A stretch of 64,000 bases of DNA from Pseudomonas sp. H9. Its GTDB lineage: Bacteria; Pseudomonadota; Gammaproteobacteria; Pseudomonadales; Pseudomonadaceae. The stretch covers positions 62,001 to 126,000 of the forward strand of contig NZ_SMOK01000024.1 of the NCBI RefSeq assembly GCF_004353925.1, in the 5' to 3' direction. The notes under the pieces were generated by a model. That model made no database searches and was not told the origin of the DNA. It saw only the letters and a program-made list of their open reading frames with translations. The translations under genes were made by a program, and so were the position numbers. Shown one piece after another: positions 6,504 through 15,389 of this stretch (position 1 is its first letter; every line of letters starts with the position of its first letter).

Positions 6504-9365
6504 TTAGTCCAACAGGCCGCGCTGCCTGGCGATCGCCACCGCCTCTGTACGGCCTTGTGCACCCAGTTTGGCATTGACCCTGCGCAAGTGAGATTTGACC
6601 GTGAGTTCGGAGAGAAACAGCTTCTCGGCGATTTCCCGATTGCGGTAACCCAGTGCCAGCAAGCGCACCACTTGCAGTTCCCGCGCGGTCAGCCCGGCTT
6701 CGCAGGCGTCTGTTTCAACCTCGTGACTCGCTGCGACCAACGTCATGCGCGCCTGCAATTGGGCAACGAAGCCAGGCGCGATCGCCAATGCCTGTTCCTG
6801 CCCATAGTGGGTCACAACCCAGCGCTCCAGTAAGGCTGCCAGGGCGGAGCCCTCATCCAGGAAGTTGCGTTTGAAGCCCACCTGGCTGGCAGCGCGCAGC
6901 GCTTCTGTCAGTTCATCCAGCGCCGCGCGGTGCTCGCCGCAGCTGTCCAGAGCCAAGGCCAGCAAGGTCTGCAGCTTCAAGGCTCGGTACAGGCGGTGCT
7001 CGCCACGCGCCTGTGTCAGGGCATCGCGCAACGCGGGTACGGCCTGGGGTTCGCCCTGGGCGATGGCCAGGCGTTGGGCAGCGATAAAGGGGGTGTCTAC
7101 CTCGTTGGCGTAGAACAGCACTCCGGAGTGCGCCCAATCGCCCAGCTGTTCAGCCGAACGCAAGGCATGCCGGGCGGTGTCCGGACGGTTTGCCAGGGTG
7201 GCCAGCCGGGCGCGCTCCAGCCAGGCGGAACAAAGCATGCGCCGGGAGCCGGTCTGGTGGCCAAACTGCTCCAGTTGGGTGAGGTAGCGCATCCAGGTGT
7301 CGTGATCGCCGTCCAGCGCGGCCATGCGGGCCAATAGCACATGGGCGCTGATCAGGGCATCCGGGGAGCTCATTTCTTTGATTTGCGGTAGCGTCTGTTC
7401 CAGGCGTTGCCTGGCCTCGGTCAGTTGGTCGCACTGGTAGAGCAGCAGGGACAGGCACACTTGCAACGAGGTGGTGGCCGGCTCGCCAAGCAGCTGGTTG
7501 CGTTGTTCAGTCGCGCGCAGGCGCTCAAGCGCGCTGTCCAGTTGCCCCTGGTGCAGGTCTAACAGCGATTCCAGGCTGTCAGCACCGTTACGCAAGTAAT
7601 TGGACTGGCGCGGTAACCTGGCCAGTTGCGTACGAGCCTGATCGAAGCGACCGGTGCAAATCATGCAGTGCGACAGGTAGTAGGCCAATTGCACATAGGA
7701 GGGGGCGTCGGGTGAGGTGCCAAGGGTGTGCAGTTGGGCCTGTGCAATGGTGTAGGCGTCTTCGATGTGGTCGGTCATGGCCAGCCATTGCACCTTGGCG
7801 ATGGCTGCGCGTGCGCTGAACACGGGGCGTGCGAGCAAACGCTCGACATCGGTATAGCGGCGGGCATGCAGCAACGCCCAGATGTACACCATGCCAAGTT
7901 CGGGTTGTGTGTCGAAGGTGTCTTCGGGCAGCCGTTGCAGATAAGTCAATAGCATCCGCGCGTGGCCGCCGAGCATCCAGGTGTCGGCGTGGGTGGCCAG
8001 CAGGTCGACTGCCTGAGCTGTCTGGCCTGCGGCAAAAAAATGCTCCAGAGCGGGCTCGTACTGGCCGTTTTGTTGATACCAGTGGGCGGCGCGGGCATGC
8101 CGATCGGCGCTGAGCTGTGGTTGTGTCTGTTCGGCCAGGTTGCGCAGGAAGCTGGCAAACAGTGGGTGATAGCGGTACCCGTGTTGACGCTGATCCAGTG
8201 GTAGCACGAAGAGGTTGGCTTGCAGCAGGCGCTCAAGTTGTGCCTGGCCGTCATCACGGCCCGTCACGGCATCGCACAGCGATGCACAGAAGGTATCGAG
8301 CCAGCAGGTGTCGAGAAGAAACTGGCGCGTTGCCTGGTCCTGGTGCAGCAGCAGGTCTTCGCTCAAGTACTCGGCCACTTCCAGGTTGTTGCCGTTGAAG
8401 GCGTCAATGAAGGCACTGGCATTGTCATGCCAGCGTAGGGACAGGGTCGCCAGGTACAGTGCGGTGATCCAGCCTTCGGTACGCGCCAGCAGGTTGGCAA
8501 TGTCGTCATCACGCAGTGACAGCGCACAGCGTTCGCGGATGTAGTGCCGGGTTTCCTCGAGGCTGAAGCGCAAGCTGCTTTGACCGAACGCTTGTACTTG
8601 CCCGCGGGCACGCAGACGCCCCAGGTTCAGGTCCGGTGCCCGGCGTGAGGCGATGGCCAGGTGACCATGGGCAGGCAAGCTGTCCAGCAGGTGCTGGATG
8701 AACGCCAGCAGCGCCGGGTTGTCGAGCACTTCGAATTCGTCGAGGATCAGAGTGTAGGCGGTTTCACGCTGGCAGAAGCAGGCCAGCAACTGGCTCGGTG
8801 ACAGCGGTACTTGTGGCAGTTGCCATAAGTGCGCCAGACGAGCACCCACGACCTGGACAAAGTGGCCCAAATCGTTGTCGGCGGTATCCAGGTTGCACCA
8901 GATCACCTCGCGCCCTTCGTTCAGGCACACCTGGCGATACTGCAGCAGGAACGTGGTTTTGCCGAATCCGGCTGGTGCGCAGGCCAGCAACAGCCGGGGT
9001 GGTACCCGGGCCAGGTGGGCGAGCAGGGTTTCACGTGGTAAGTGGGTGGCGCTGGCGACCGGTTCACTGAATTTGAACGGCGAGCCGGGCACCCTCGTAG
9101 CGTCGCTGATTCGCGCCGAGGTATCGACGCTGAAGTCGAGCAGTGGGTTGACGCTGCGCACGTGGCTCACAAGGTACTCCAGGGAAGGTTCAGTCGCTCC
9201 ATTATTGCCGAGTGCCAGCGTTGGCAACAGGGTGGCTGACGCGCCGTTGGTAACCTGACGGGCTAAGGTCGCCACGGGGCCGGCAGCCCGAGCTGGCAGG
9301 CGCGCGGACTGTCTGTCGGCTACGCCCACCATTGGTTCTTTCGCACCAGGCGCAAATCCCTCCAT
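6504..9365 (-). CDS. LuxR-family MalT-like (LAL) ATP-dependent regulator
   Basis: The 953-residue protein starts at ATG 9365 after a strong AGGAGG. The N-terminal NTPase region contains Walker A APAGFGKTTFL (about residues 139-149) and a Walker B-like LILDEFEVLDNP. A long helical TPR-like middle follows, then a C-terminal LuxR helix-turn-helix from GLTARELQVVRLLALGYRN to LTVKSHLRRVNAKL. This is the layout of MalT and AlkS, which bind an inducer and ATP, oligomerise and activate transcription. It lies 18 bp downstream of a second LAL gene on the same strand. It is probably an activator of the surrounding acyl-CoA genes; the inducer is unknown. Confidence 0.88.
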   Translation of the reverse strand: MEGFAPGAKEPMVGVADRQSARLPARAAGPVATLARQVTNGASATLLPTLALGNNGATEPSLEYLVSHVRSVNPLLDFSVDTSARISDATRVPGSPFKFSEPVASATHLPRETLLAHLARVPPRLLLACAPAGFGKTTFLLQYRQVCLNEGREVIWCNLDTADNDLGHFVQVVGARLAHLWQLPQVPLSPSQLLACFCQRETAYTLILDEFEVLDNPALLAFIQHLLDSLPAHGHLAIASRRAPDLNLGRLRARGQVQAFGQSSLRFSLEETRHYIRERCALSLRDDDIANLLARTEGWITALYLATLSLRWHDNASAFIDAFNGNNLEVAEYLSEDLLLHQDQATRQFLLDTCWLDTFCASLCDAVTGRDDGQAQLERLLQANLFVLPLDQRQHGYRYHPLFASFLRNLAEQTQPQLSADRHARAAHWYQQNGQYEPALEHFFAAGQTAQAVDLLATHADTWMLGGHARMLLTYLQRLPEDTFDTQPELGMVYIWALLHARRYTDVERLLARPVFSARAAIAKVQWLAMTDHIEDAYTIAQAQLHTLGTSPDAPSYVQLAYYLSHCMICTGRFDQARTQLARLPRQSNYLRNGADSLESLLDLHQGQLDSALERLRATEQRNQLLGEPATTSLQVCLSLLLYQCDQLTEARQRLEQTLPQIKEMSSPDALISAHVLLARMAALDGDHDTWMRYLTQLEQFGHQTGSRRMLCSAWLERARLATLANRPDTARHALRSAEQLGDWAHSGVLFYANEVDTPFIAAQRLAIAQGEPQAVPALRDALTQARGEHRLYRALKLQTLLALALDSCGEHRAALDELTEALRAASQVGFKRNFLDEGSALAALLERWVVTHYGQEQALAIAPGFVAQLQARMTLVAASHEVETDACEAGLTARELQVVRLLALGYRNREIAEKLFLSELTVKSHLRRVNAKLGAQGRTEAVAIARQRGLLD

Positions 9366-9383
9366 TTGTCCTCCTGTCGGCCG

Positions 9384-12071
9384 TCAGTCGATCCAGCCTT
9401 GCAGGCGGGCAATGGCCAGGGCTTCGGTGCGGCCGTTGACTTCCAGCTTGGCGTAGATCTTCTGCAAGTGCGACTTGACCGTGCACTCGGAGAGAAAGAT
9501 CTTGCTTGCAATGACTTTGTTACGGTGCCCGGCGGCCAGCAGGCGCAGTACCTGAGACTCGCGCTCGGTCAGTAGCGACGGTGCAGTGGTAGCTTGTTGT
9601 ACCGCAAGGGCAGTGTTGCCTGGCTTACGCAGCAGTCGATCAACGAAAGCCCCCTGTGGGCCAGGTTCGAGCCCGTTGGTACGTTGCTGGCTGGCCCAGC
9701 TTTGCAGCAGCACCTGCATGCGCTCGCCTTCTTCGTCAAAAGGGCTGACAAACCCTTCTTGGCTGGCGTGACGCAGTGCCTGGTCAAGTGCTTCCAGGGC
9801 TTCCTGACGCTGCCCTTGACCGTCGAGGGCCAGTGCCAGCAACAGACGCAGTTTCAACGCTCGGCGCAGATGTTGGCAGTGCAAGGCGCTATCGAGCGCT
9901 GAGCGCAATGCACGAAGCGCCGCGCCATGATTGCCTTGGGCAATGCGCAAGCGCTCTTGGGCAATCACCAGCGTGTCGCAATCAGTACTGAATTTGCTGA
10001 AGCCGGGGCGATCCCAGTCGGCCAGTTGTTCGGCATGGCGCAAGGCCTGGGCAGCAGTATCGAACTGGCGCTCAAGGGTGGCCACGCGTGCACGTTCCAA
10101 CCAGGAGGCGCAGCGCATGCGCTGCGAATCAGCGTGTTCACCCAGGTGCTGCAAGTCGACCAGATGGCGCAGCCAGCCATGGCGATCGCCACGGCGCAGG
10201 GCCAGGCGGGCGCAGAGCACGTGGCTGGCGATTTGCAGATCTGGCGAGCTGACCTGTTTAACGAACCCCAAGCTGTGTTGCAGCAAACGTTCGGCCTCGG
10301 TCAGTTCGCCGCGCTCGTAATGCACCAGTGCCAGCAGTACATCCAGCGCCAGCAGGGTGTCGTGAGGTTTGCCAATAGGATTGTGGCGCGGAGTTTTGCG
10401 CATGCCGTTCAGGCGCGTCAGGGCACTGTCGAGGCGGCCCTGAACGAGGTCGAGAATGCCTTGATTGACGTTGAAGTTGTAGCCCAGAAAGCCCTGGTGC
10501 AAGTGTGCTTCGCGTTGCATGCCTGAGGACATCAGGCGGCTGGCCTCTTCGTGTCGTGCACTGGAGTGCAGGGCCGCGATCAGGTTGTGGGAGAGGGCAA
10601 CGTACAGGTGCAGGTTTTCCTGGGGTATGCGTGCAAGCACCTGTGGGGCGAAGTCACACAGCGCATCTACCTGGTCGGTAGCACTTAGATGCAAGCAAAG
10701 GATCGCGTCCGGCACATAGGCGTATTGCGCTCCGGCGTGTATCACCAGACGGTTGGCCACGGTGGTGGCATCCTTCAGGCGGCTGGTCAGCGCCAGCAGC
10801 AAGGCATACGCCTGGGCGATGGCTGGGTAGCGATCCAGGGTCGATGCCTGCAGACGGTCCAACCAGCGCAATGTCAGGTTGGTGCGGCCAGCGTCGAGCA
10901 GGGTGTGCAAGTGACGGTCGATTTCCTGCGCGGCGTTGTCATCATGGCCAGCCTTGAACAGGTGTTCGATGGCAGGGATCGGTTGGCTCTGTGCCAGGAA
11001 CCAGTGCGCAGCAATTTCGTGCAGTCGTGCGGCCCGCTGCGGGTCCTGGCGTTGCAGGGCAGCCCTCAGGAAGCTGGCGAACAGCGGGTGGTAGCGGTAC
11101 CAGTGCTGGGGCGCATCCACCGATACCAGAAACAGGTTGGCTCGTTCGAGTTGTTCGATCATCACCTGACCGTTGTTCAGCCCGCTCAAGGCATCGCACA
11201 GGGCAGGGCAGAACGGATCTGCGATGCTCGACAGCAACAGAAAATCGCGGCATTCGGGCGACAATCGAGCCAGCACGTCTTCGGTCAGGTACTCGGCCAG
11301 TTCCAGGTGGGAACCGGAAAACGAGGCAATAAAGGCGCTGTGATCTTCGCGTCCGGCCAGCGACAGGCTGGCCAGATAGAGCGCAGTGATCCAGCCGTCT
11401 GTGCGCCGATGCAAGGTGCGGGTGTCGTCATCGCTCAGCGGCAGCTGGCGTTTGTCGCAGAGAAAGCGGTGTGCCTCCTCGCAGGTGAAGCGCAAGTCTT
11501 CCGGGCGGATTTCCAGCAGTTGGCCGCGCGCGCGCAAGCGCCCCAGACCGATGCCGGGCATGGCCCGCGAGGCGATCACTATCAGGCAACCATTGGGCAG
11601 CAACGTCAGTATCTGCTGCACAAAACCGAGCACTTCGACATTGTGCAGAGCTTCGAATTCGTCCAGCAGCAAGGCAAATGGTTCGCTCACGGCCACCAGG
11701 TGTTCGAGCAACTCCTGTGGCTCGCGCACAACCCGCTCGAAACCGGTCAGCCCCTGCATGGCTTCAGCCAGGGTAGTCACGAAGCGTTGCAGATCGTTGT
11801 CGGTGGCATCCAGGTTCACCCACAGGCTGGCCTTGTTTTGAGCCAGACGCTGCGTGTGGTATTGGTGCAACAAAGTGGATTTGCCGAAGCCAGCCGCAGC
11901 GCGAATCAGGATCAGGCGGGCGGTGTCGCTGGCACCCAGTTGTTCCAGTAAGCGAGGCCGAGGCAATTGGCTGGCACCGAAAGTCGGCGGTGTGAATTTG
12001 ATACCGGTCGGAATGTATGGGCGGAGCACGGTACGCGGCTCGGCAGCGAGCTTCGGTGAAAGGGCGGGCAT
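9384..12071 (-). CDS. LuxR-family MalT-like (LAL) regulator, second copy
   Basis: The 895-residue protein has Walker A RAAAGFGKSTLL near residues 55-65, a LLLDEFEALHN Walker B-like motif, a long helical repeat region, and a C-terminal LuxR domain with LLTERESQVLRLLAAGHRN and CTVKSHLQKIYAKL. It resembles the next gene throughout, which points to a tandem duplication followed by divergence. A GAGAGG site precedes the ATG at 12071. The two probably form one operon. A pair of activators could answer to different intermediates or form mixed oligomers; which is the case cannot be read here. Confidence 0.88.
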   Translation of the reverse strand: MPALSPKLAAEPRTVLRPYIPTGIKFTPPTFGASQLPRPRLLEQLGASDTARLILIRAAAGFGKSTLLHQYHTQRLAQNKASLWVNLDATDNDLQRFVTTLAEAMQGLTGFERVVREPQELLEHLVAVSEPFALLLDEFEALHNVEVLGFVQQILTLLPNGCLIVIASRAMPGIGLGRLRARGQLLEIRPEDLRFTCEEAHRFLCDKRQLPLSDDDTRTLHRRTDGWITALYLASLSLAGREDHSAFIASFSGSHLELAEYLTEDVLARLSPECRDFLLLSSIADPFCPALCDALSGLNNGQVMIEQLERANLFLVSVDAPQHWYRYHPLFASFLRAALQRQDPQRAARLHEIAAHWFLAQSQPIPAIEHLFKAGHDDNAAQEIDRHLHTLLDAGRTNLTLRWLDRLQASTLDRYPAIAQAYALLLALTSRLKDATTVANRLVIHAGAQYAYVPDAILCLHLSATDQVDALCDFAPQVLARIPQENLHLYVALSHNLIAALHSSARHEEASRLMSSGMQREAHLHQGFLGYNFNVNQGILDLVQGRLDSALTRLNGMRKTPRHNPIGKPHDTLLALDVLLALVHYERGELTEAERLLQHSLGFVKQVSSPDLQIASHVLCARLALRRGDRHGWLRHLVDLQHLGEHADSQRMRCASWLERARVATLERQFDTAAQALRHAEQLADWDRPGFSKFSTDCDTLVIAQERLRIAQGNHGAALRALRSALDSALHCQHLRRALKLRLLLALALDGQGQRQEALEALDQALRHASQEGFVSPFDEEGERMQVLLQSWASQQRTNGLEPGPQGAFVDRLLRKPGNTALAVQQATTAPSLLTERESQVLRLLAAGHRNKVIASKIFLSECTVKSHLQKIYAKLEVNGRTEALAIARLQGWID

Positions 12072-12178
12072 GTTGTAAACCTCTCAGGACGGTGCCTCAT
12101 ACGCGGGGGGCGGGCACCGTCTCGCTGTTCTGGGGGCATCCTTACCTGAGTGGTGTGTTTGACACCGGACCAAGCCGT

Positions 12179-12210
12179 CCCTTGGAGGCGGTATACGCCG
12201 CCTCCAAGGG
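12179..12210 (-). terminator. Strong hairpin after the secreted propeller-like gene
   Basis: CCCTTGGAGGCGG and CCGCCTCCAAGGG are perfect 13-bp arms around TATACG, 10 bp beyond the minus-strand stop at 12220. No T-run follows. The hairpin may end the transcript or protect its 3' end, while the LAL regulator genes downstream are read from their own promoter. Confidence 0.55.
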
Positions 12211-12219
12211 CGAACCGAC

Positions 12220-13950
12220 TTAGCGTTGCGACAGCGACGTGGTCGCTTTGACTTTCTCCATACGTGTGGTGTCCATCAGCACTAGGCCAAAGGCCATGCC
12301 GTACATCAGACGACCCTGACGGTCGACTTTCACCGGTGCGTACATGCCGTTGAACAGCGGGTCGCTGCCCGAAGCAATTTCCAGTGCGGTTTCGCCGCTG
12401 TCCAGGTCCAGACCGATGTGGTAGCCCTCACCTGGGTGCTGGGTGTAGAAGCCGTTGATGATAGCCATGCGGCTACCACCGCTGATCATCGGTACCACCG
12501 AGATCGAGCTGACGTCGCTGCGTGCCCATTGCTGGGTCCAGGCATCCTTGTCACTGTCCCATTTGAGCATGGCCACACCCTGGGGCATCGGCCGGGTGAC
12601 CCCGTTGAGCAGGGTCACGTAGTAGTTGGACTTGTCCAGGCTGGCCTTGGGCTGAGCCGGAATGTTGTTCACCACGAAGGCATTTTTGCCATACACCGCC
12701 ACCGACTGCTCGGATTGCACGGTGTCGATGCCTGCGCCAACGTTCACTTCCTTCTGGTCGGCGATGCGCGCCGACAGGGTGCCGGGCTTCTGTTTCCAGC
12801 CCGTCGGGATTCCATCACGCCAGAAGGCAACCAGGCGCATTTTTTTCGCACCGTCGGTGATGACCACCAGTTTGTCTTCATCGGCGCCAAAGCCCATCAA
12901 GGTGGGGGTTGATCCAGTGCCATCGGCAATCTTTACCGCATCGAAACGCACGCCGCGATCATAAGCGGCCTTCCAGGCACCGCTGTTTTCATCGGTGTGG
13001 ATCTTGCCTTGGGCATCCACCGCCAGGCGGTACATGTTCTGGTTGGAGGCCACGTAAACGGCGCCACCATTGAGCTCGGAGCCGGTGGCAAAGGAGTTGA
13101 GGAACAGCTCATCGGCGCCTTCGAGACGATAGCTGTCGATCAGTTGCAGGCTGTTGCGGTCGAGGGTCGCGACGGTACCCCCCATGGTGTTGACCACCAG
13201 GAAGCCGTTGGCGGTCATGCCCAGGCCGAAGGTAACGTCAACCGGCACATTCAGGGCGGCCTTGACCTTGGCATCATTGAACAGCTCGGCGGGTAGTTTG
13301 ACCTCATGGCTCAGGGTCATGCCTGAGTGGGGATCTTTCGGATCGTTCTGATCGATGCGAAACACTCTCCGGCCACTGGCTGCGATGAAGGCGTCGTCGC
13401 GGGTCAGTAGTGAGTAGATCGCGCCGCCTAGCACCTGGTCGGTGGTCGCCGTCAACATGCGGTTGGGCTGGCCCTGCATATAGGTCAGCAGGCCTTTCTC
13501 GTCACCGGCTTCGAGCAGCTTGCGGGTTTCGGCGGCCTGTTTCAGGCGTTGCTCAGGGCTGATCGGTTGGTAGTTCGGCAGGCTCACAGGCATGTCGACG
13601 CGGGCGATTTCGGTGAACTTGAAGTTGTCTTCGATTTTCAGTTTACGCAGCGAGAAGCCTGCCCAATACCAATAGATGTCTGTGCCGTTCACCTTGTCGT
13701 AAAACTGCATCAGGCTGGCCGACTCATTAGGCACCACCTGGTAGGAGCCGGGGGTGACCTTGTACGAGCCACGCGCCACGCTGATGTCGGTGCTGTCCGA
13801 GGCGGCGTCGTTCCAATGCGACTGGTTGTTATACGACTGCGCCAGGTACGGGTTGGCCGGTACCTGCTGGCCCTCGGCACTGGCCAGCAGGGGGAGGGCG
13901 AGGCAGGTCGCCAGTACGGTAAGTCGGGAGCAAGCAGCGTTCATCTTCAT
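12220..13950 (-). CDS. Secreted protein of unknown function, probable beta-propeller
   Basis: The 576-residue protein begins with a cleavable signal peptide (residues 1-25, ending ASA). The mature part is rich in short strands with repeated patterns such as GGAIYSLLTRDDAFIAASGRRVFRID, GGTVATLDRNSLQLIDSYRL and GGAVYVASNQNMYRLAVDAQGK (shortened here to key parts: AIYSLL, VFRID, VYVAS, MYRL). Such spacing fits a multi-bladed propeller. No catalytic motif is recognised. It is divergent from the racemase operon and belongs to a cluster with a DUF1302/DUF1329 envelope pair, so a periplasmic role in handling a hydrophobic substrate is plausible but unproven. The RBS AAGAGAA precedes the ATG. Confidence 0.65.
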   Translation of the reverse strand: MKMNAACSRLTVLATCLALPLLASAEGQQVPANPYLAQSYNNQSHWNDAASDSTDISVARGSYKVTPGSYQVVPNESASLMQFYDKVNGTDIYWYWAGFSLRKLKIEDNFKFTEIARVDMPVSLPNYQPISPEQRLKQAAETRKLLEAGDEKGLLTYMQGQPNRMLTATTDQVLGGAIYSLLTRDDAFIAASGRRVFRIDQNDPKDPHSGMTLSHEVKLPAELFNDAKVKAALNVPVDVTFGLGMTANGFLVVNTMGGTVATLDRNSLQLIDSYRLEGADELFLNSFATGSELNGGAVYVASNQNMYRLAVDAQGKIHTDENSGAWKAAYDRGVRFDAVKIADGTGSTPTLMGFGADEDKLVVITDGAKKMRLVAFWRDGIPTGWKQKPGTLSARIADQKEVNVGAGIDTVQSEQSVAVYGKNAFVVNNIPAQPKASLDKSNYYVTLLNGVTRPMPQGVAMLKWDSDKDAWTQQWARSDVSSISVVPMISGGSRMAIINGFYTQHPGEGYHIGLDLDSGETALEIASGSDPLFNGMYAPVKVDRQGRLMYGMAFGLVLMDTTRMEKVKATTSLSQR

Positions 13951-14047
13951 TGTTCTCTTGTTTTAGATGGGGGGCTCGGCGCTCGCCGCACGGACAAGCA
14001 CCTGCGCTTTGCCACGCCGACCATACAAATGCCCGCTCTGCACGTCG

Positions 14048-14071
14048 GCCCCCCGTGGTGGGGGGCGTTTT
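14048..14071 (+). promoter_or_regulatory. Terminator-like hairpin in the leader of the racemase operon
   Basis: GCCCCCC-GTGGT-GGGGGGC followed by GTTTT lies 116 bp upstream of the racemase ATG, inside the 236-bp gap between divergent genes (13951-14186). It has the form of an intrinsic terminator on the plus strand. No plus-strand gene ends here, so it may be a leader attenuator or a structural element. No convincing -35/-10 pair was found in the gap. Confidence 0.4.
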
Positions 14072-14186
14072 GATCCCCTGTTCTGTGCCCCCCGGCAAGG
14101 GTGGCTGAGCTTCGATGTTTCTGCTTGTTACCGTGAGCACCACATTCACAGGGTGCGGTACTGCCCAGGAACTACGAGGGCTGCAC

Positions 14187-15302
14187 ATGCTCAGCGGTAT
14201 CAAGATCGTCGAAATCTGCGGAATCGGCCCTGGCCCGTTCTGCGCCATGCATCTGGCAGACCTGGGGGCGCAGGTGATCGCCGTGGAACGCGAAACCTCG
14301 ACCTCCATCACCGGTGAGGCCAATGCCGCGAAAAACTCGCTGAACCGTGGCAAGCGCTCGGTCGTTGCCGACCTGAAAACCGCTGAAGGCCGGGAAACCC
14401 TGCTCAAGTTGATCGAGGGGGCCGATGCGCTGATCGAAGGCATGCGCCCAGGCGTGATGGAGCGTCTGGGGCTGGGGCCGAACGTGTGTCTGGCGCGTAA
14501 TCCGCGTTTGGTCTATGGGCGCATGACTGGCTGGGGCCAGTCCGGGCCTTTGGCCAAGGCCGCCGGCCATGACAATAACTACATTGCGTTGTCTGGCGCG
14601 CTCTATCACAGCGGCAGTGCAGGCGAGGCGCCGTCGGCACCGATCACCCTGCTTGGTGACATCGGCGGCGGTGCGCTGTACCTGGCCGTGGGACTGTTGG
14701 CCGGGGTGCTCAACGCCCGCGCCACCGGTCAAGGCACGGTGGTAGATGCTGCCATCGTCGATGGCTCGGCGCACATGATGCAACTGATGAATGGCTTGCG
14801 CGGTCGCGGCTTGTTGCGTGAGGAACGCGGCACCAGTGTGCATGACGGTTCACATTTCTATGCCACCTATCGCTGTGCCGATGACCACTACATCGCTTTG
14901 GGCTCCATGGAGCCGCAGTTCTATGCGTTGTTGCTGGAGAAGCTGGGGTTGACCGACGACCCACGTTTCGCCCGGCAATGGGACGCCAAAAACTGGCCGC
15001 AGATGCGTGAGCAGCTGGCTCAGGTGTTTGCCAGCCGTAGCCGTTCCGAGTGGTGCGCGCTGCTCGAAGGCAGCGATGTGTGCTTTGCCCCGGTACTGAG
15101 CCCACGTGAAGCGGCCAGCCACCCTCACATGGTTGAGCGTGGCGTGTACTTCGAGCATGACGGCCTGTTGCAAACCGCTCCGGCTCCGCGTTTTGACGGC
15201 CAACGGGTGGTCCCCGGGCCGGTGCCGCGCCGTGGTCAGGACACCGAGGCGGTTCTCGCGGCGCTTGACCGTGGCGACCTGACGGCTGTCTGGCAAGGTT
15301 GA
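14187..15302 (+). CDS. Alpha-methylacyl-CoA racemase (family III CoA-transferase fold)
   Basis: The 371-residue protein starts at ATG 14187 with a GAGGG site seven bases upstream. It resembles the Mycobacterium tuberculosis racemase MCR along its length: LSGIKIVEICGIGPGPFCAM at the start, DLGAQVIAVER, and GRMTGWGQSGP. The MCR catalytic residues all have counterparts: His in AGHDNNYIAL, Asp in LLGDIGGG, and Glu in GSMEPQFYA. The enzyme interconverts (2R)- and (2S)-2-methylacyl-CoA so that a stereospecific dehydrogenase can act. It is therefore the best clue that the pathway substrate is alpha-methyl-branched, as in isoprenoid, pristanic-acid or sterol side-chain breakdown. It is the first gene of the plus-strand operon. 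Confidence 0.88.
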   Translation: MLSGIKIVEICGIGPGPFCAMHLADLGAQVIAVERETSTSITGEANAAKNSLNRGKRSVVADLKTAEGRETLLKLIEGADALIEGMRPGVMERLGLGPNVCLARNPRLVYGRMTGWGQSGPLAKAAGHDNNYIALSGALYHSGSAGEAPSAPITLLGDIGGGALYLAVGLLAGVLNARATGQGTVVDAAIVDGSAHMMQLMNGLRGRGLLREERGTSVHDGSHFYATYRCADDHYIALGSMEPQFYALLLEKLGLTDDPRFARQWDAKNWPQMREQLAQVFASRSRSEWCALLEGSDVCFAPVLSPREAASHPHMVERGVYFEHDGLLQTAPAPRFDGQRVVPGPVPRRGQDTEAVLAALDRGDLTAVWQG

Positions 15303-15320
15303 CTTAGCCGTTGAACTTAC

Positions 15321-15341
15321 GCGAATGCGCCTTGCATTCGC
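15321..15341 (+). other. Intercistronic hairpin
   Basis: GCGAATGC-GCCTT-GCATTCGC lies in the 87-bp gap between the racemase and thiolase genes. There is no T-run, so it is more likely an RNA-processing or stability element than a terminator. Confidence 0.5.
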
Positions 15342-15389
15342 ATTCCCATCCCCTGCGCGGAAATTGCGCGTTGCTGTTTGGAGTGCGCT

